Shown here: one piece after another, positions 5,440-6,827 of the stretch
Numbering within the stretch: position 1 is the stretch's first letter
Layout of the letters: each line of letters opens with the position of its first letter
Assembly: GCA_937958735.1 (NCBI GenBank)
Contig: CALGNG010000063.1
Span: 1-6,827, forward strand
From: an uncultured Aquimarina sp.
GTDB taxonomy: Bacteria > Bacteroidota > Bacteroidia > Flavobacteriales > Flavobacteriaceae
Length of the DNA stretch: 6,827 nucleotides
Direction of reading: 5' to 3'
Made by a program: the position numbers and the translations under genes
Notes under the pieces: model-generated
Database searches by the model: none
Seen by the model: the letters and a program-made list of their open reading frames with translations, nothing else
Told to the model about the DNA's origin: nothing

Positions 5440-6827
5440 ATGAAACATCTAAGTAAATTTTTAGTTGCTTTGTTTGCAGGAATGGCAGTTTCTTCTGCAG
5501 TTGCACAAAGTGAGTCCCAGCCTTGGGCTATTCAAGTAGGCACAAATGCAATAGATTTTATAAATGAGGAAGACGCCTTTGATGACTTTCGTATTTTAAA
5601 AACTGAAAACTGGAATATTATACCATCTATTTCAGAATTATCGGTTAGTAGATATATCAAGTCTGGTATTTCTGGAACGGTTAGCGGTACCTTTAACAAA
5701 ATTGATAAAGTTGGACCATTAACTAGAGATCTTTCTGATGCTTTAGACGTAGAAGAAATTTCTTATTTTTCTGTAGAAGGTAAAATAAGTTATGACTTAA
5801 GACATGCTTTTGGATTACAAGAAGGTTGGTTTGCTCCTAATGTTGGATTAGGTGGAGGTTATAACTGGATTGATGACGAAGGTGATTTCTCTGCTAACTT
5901 TAGTATTGGTTTTGACTTTTGGTTAACAGAAAACTTTGCAATTACTATAGATTCTACTTATAAGGGTTATTTAGGAGAATACGATAACACAGACGAAACT
6001 TTCGATTTTCAAGACAATAATGGAGTAACTAGACCAGCTCAAAGATCCCATATGCAACACTCTGCAGGTATCAAATTTGCTTTTGGTGGGTCCGATAGAG
6101 ATAACGATGGAATAATAGATAAAAAAGACGAATGTCCAGATACTTTTGGTCTTAAGGAATTTAACGGTTGTCCAGACTCTGATGGTGATGGTATCAAAGA
6201 TTCTGAAGATGCATGTCCACAAACACCACAAGGACCTAACGGTATTAACGGTTGTCCTGATGAAGATGGTGATGGCGTAGTAGATAAAGACGATGCTTGT
6301 CCTAAAGAAGCAGGTACAGCAGCTATGGACGGTTGTCCAGACTCTGACGGAGACGGTGTAGCTAACAACATTGACGAATGTCCAGAAGTTTCAGGGCCAG
6401 CAGTAAACAACGGTTGTCCTTATAAAGATTCTGATAACGATGGTGTTTTAGATAAAGACGATAAATGTCCAGAAGTTGCAGGTGTTAAAGCAAACAATGG
6501 ATGTCCTCCTGTACCAGTAGTTAAGAAAGTAACAGCAGAAGTTCAAAAACAATTGAACAACTATGCTAAAACAATCTTATTTGATACAGGTAAAGCAACT
6601 ATTAAAGCACAATCTGCACAAGTATTAGCAGATATCGTAAATATATTAAAAGAATACCCAGAAGCTAAATTTGAGATCGACGGTCACACAGATAGCGTAG
6701 GTAGTGCAGCTTCTAACCAAAGATTATCAGATTCTAGAGCATCTTCGGTTATGAATTACTTGATTAATGGAGGAATTGGTTCAACTAGATTAACATCTAA
6801 AGGTTTTGGAGAGTCTAGCCCAATTGC
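5440..6827 (+). CDS. OmpA-family outer-membrane protein with TSP3 repeats (partial, C-terminus outside window)
   Basis: This is an outer-membrane structural protein that probably ties the membrane to peptidoglycan. The visible part is 462 residues and the frame is open at the right edge. Residues 1-22 are a signal peptide (MKHLSKF, hydrophobic core, AVA|Q). Residues 23-217 have alternating aromatic and polar strands (for example [32 protein letters not shown]), fitting a small beta-barrel. Residues 219-355 hold five thrombospondin type 3 repeats. The OmpA C-terminal domain starts near 365, with [11 protein letters not shown] and [11 protein letters not shown]. Asp418 and Arg433, 15 residues apart, match the pair that binds diaminopimelate in peptidoglycan in characterised OmpA domains. 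Only the last few tens of residues should be missing. A strong own promoter, and codon choice richer in GGT, GTT, TCT and CCA than the helicase gene, suggest high expression. Confidence 0.95.
   Translation, partial: MKHLSKFLVALFAGMAVSSAVAQSESQPWAIQVGTNAIDFINEEDAFDDFRILKTENWNIIPSISELSVSRYIKSGISGTVSGTFNKIDKVGPLTRDLSDALDVEEISYFSVEGKISYDLRHAFGLQEGWFAPNVGLGGGYNWIDDEGDFSANFSIGFDFWLTENFAITIDSTYKGYLGEYDNTDETFDFQDNNGVTRPAQRSHMQHSAGIKFAFGGSDRDNDGIIDKKDECPDTFGLKEFNGCPDSDGDGIKDSEDACPQTPQGPNGINGCPDEDGDGVVDKDDACPKEAGTAAMDGCPDSDGDGVANNIDECPEVSGPAVNNGCPYKDSDNDGVLDKDDKCPEVAGVKANNGCPPVPVVKKVTAEVQKQLNNYAKTILFDTGKATIKAQSAQVLADIVNILKEYPEAKFEIDGHTDSVGSAASNQRLSDSRASSVMNYLINGGIGSTRLTSKGFGESSPI
6094..6504 (+). repeat. 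Five TSP3 (calcium-binding) repeats within the OmpA-family protein
   Basis: The units begin near residues 219, 246, 274, 301 and 330, with acidic cores such as [36 protein letters not shown] and DSDNDGVLD. Each is followed by a Cys pair 12 or 13 residues apart: 232/244, 259/272, 287/299, 314/326 and 343/355. In this family the Asp-rich cores bind Ca2+ and form a stiff linker between barrel and peptidoglycan-binding domain. The fourth core ends in Asn (VANNID) where the others have Asp, and the fifth carries two extra residues (YK). Confidence 0.92.

Noticed and set aside
5971..6410. Minus-strand open frames at 5971-6231 and 6039-6410, the latter rich in Ser, Pro and Gly
   Set aside because: The low-complexity Ser/Pro repeats are simply the antisense reading of the TSP3 repeat codons of the OmpA-family gene.
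6094..6504. Tandem DNA repeats at the TSP3 region as a CRISPR or satellite array
   Set aside because: The repetition is at protein level (Asp-rich cores and Cys pairs) within an open frame; the DNA units differ in sequence and length (81-87 bp).

Overview
The window looks like an ordinary chromosomal segment of a marine or environmental member of the Bacteroidota, most likely Flavobacteriaceae. The evidence is very AT-rich DNA, a near-perfect Bacteroidota promoter (TTG, 19 bp, TAnnTTTG) before the last gene, weak or absent Shine-Dalgarno sequences, signal peptides ending in A|Q, and typical family members: a BspA-type leucine-rich repeat protein, a Bacteroidota-type superoxide dismutase, an AddA/RecB-like helicase-nuclease, and an OmpA protein with TSP3 repeats.

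Layout from left to right. (1) Positions 1-1296, minus strand: the first 432 residues of a secreted leucine-rich repeat protein whose C-terminus lies beyond the left edge. It has two LRR blocks with a strict 22-residue period, each opened by a similar cap, followed by InlB/Flg_new-type repeats. (2) Positions 1297-1478: a gap holding a strong rho-independent terminator for the dismutase gene. (3) Positions 1479-2087, minus strand: a 202-residue Mn-type superoxide dismutase. (4) Positions 2088-2172: a divergent 85-bp intergenic region with a good -7 box for the dismutase. (5) Positions 2173-5310, plus strand: a 1045-residue UvrD-like helicase fused to a RecB-type nuclease, apparently starting at TTG. 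(6) Positions 5311-5439: a candidate terminator, then the clear promoter. (7) Positions 5440-6827, plus strand: an OmpA-family outer-membrane protein cut by the right edge.

The genes do not form one pathway. Each seems to be its own transcription unit: an envelope or secreted repeat protein, a cytoplasmic antioxidant enzyme, a DNA end-processing enzyme, and a structural outer-membrane protein that anchors to peptidoglycan. I see no tRNA, rRNA, CRISPR array, insertion sequence, phage gene or defence island. I found no convincing new biological system. The points most worth a second look are the duplicated architecture of the LRR protein, the non-ATG start and missing AddB-like neighbour of the helicase-nuclease, and promoter signals that settle gene starts.
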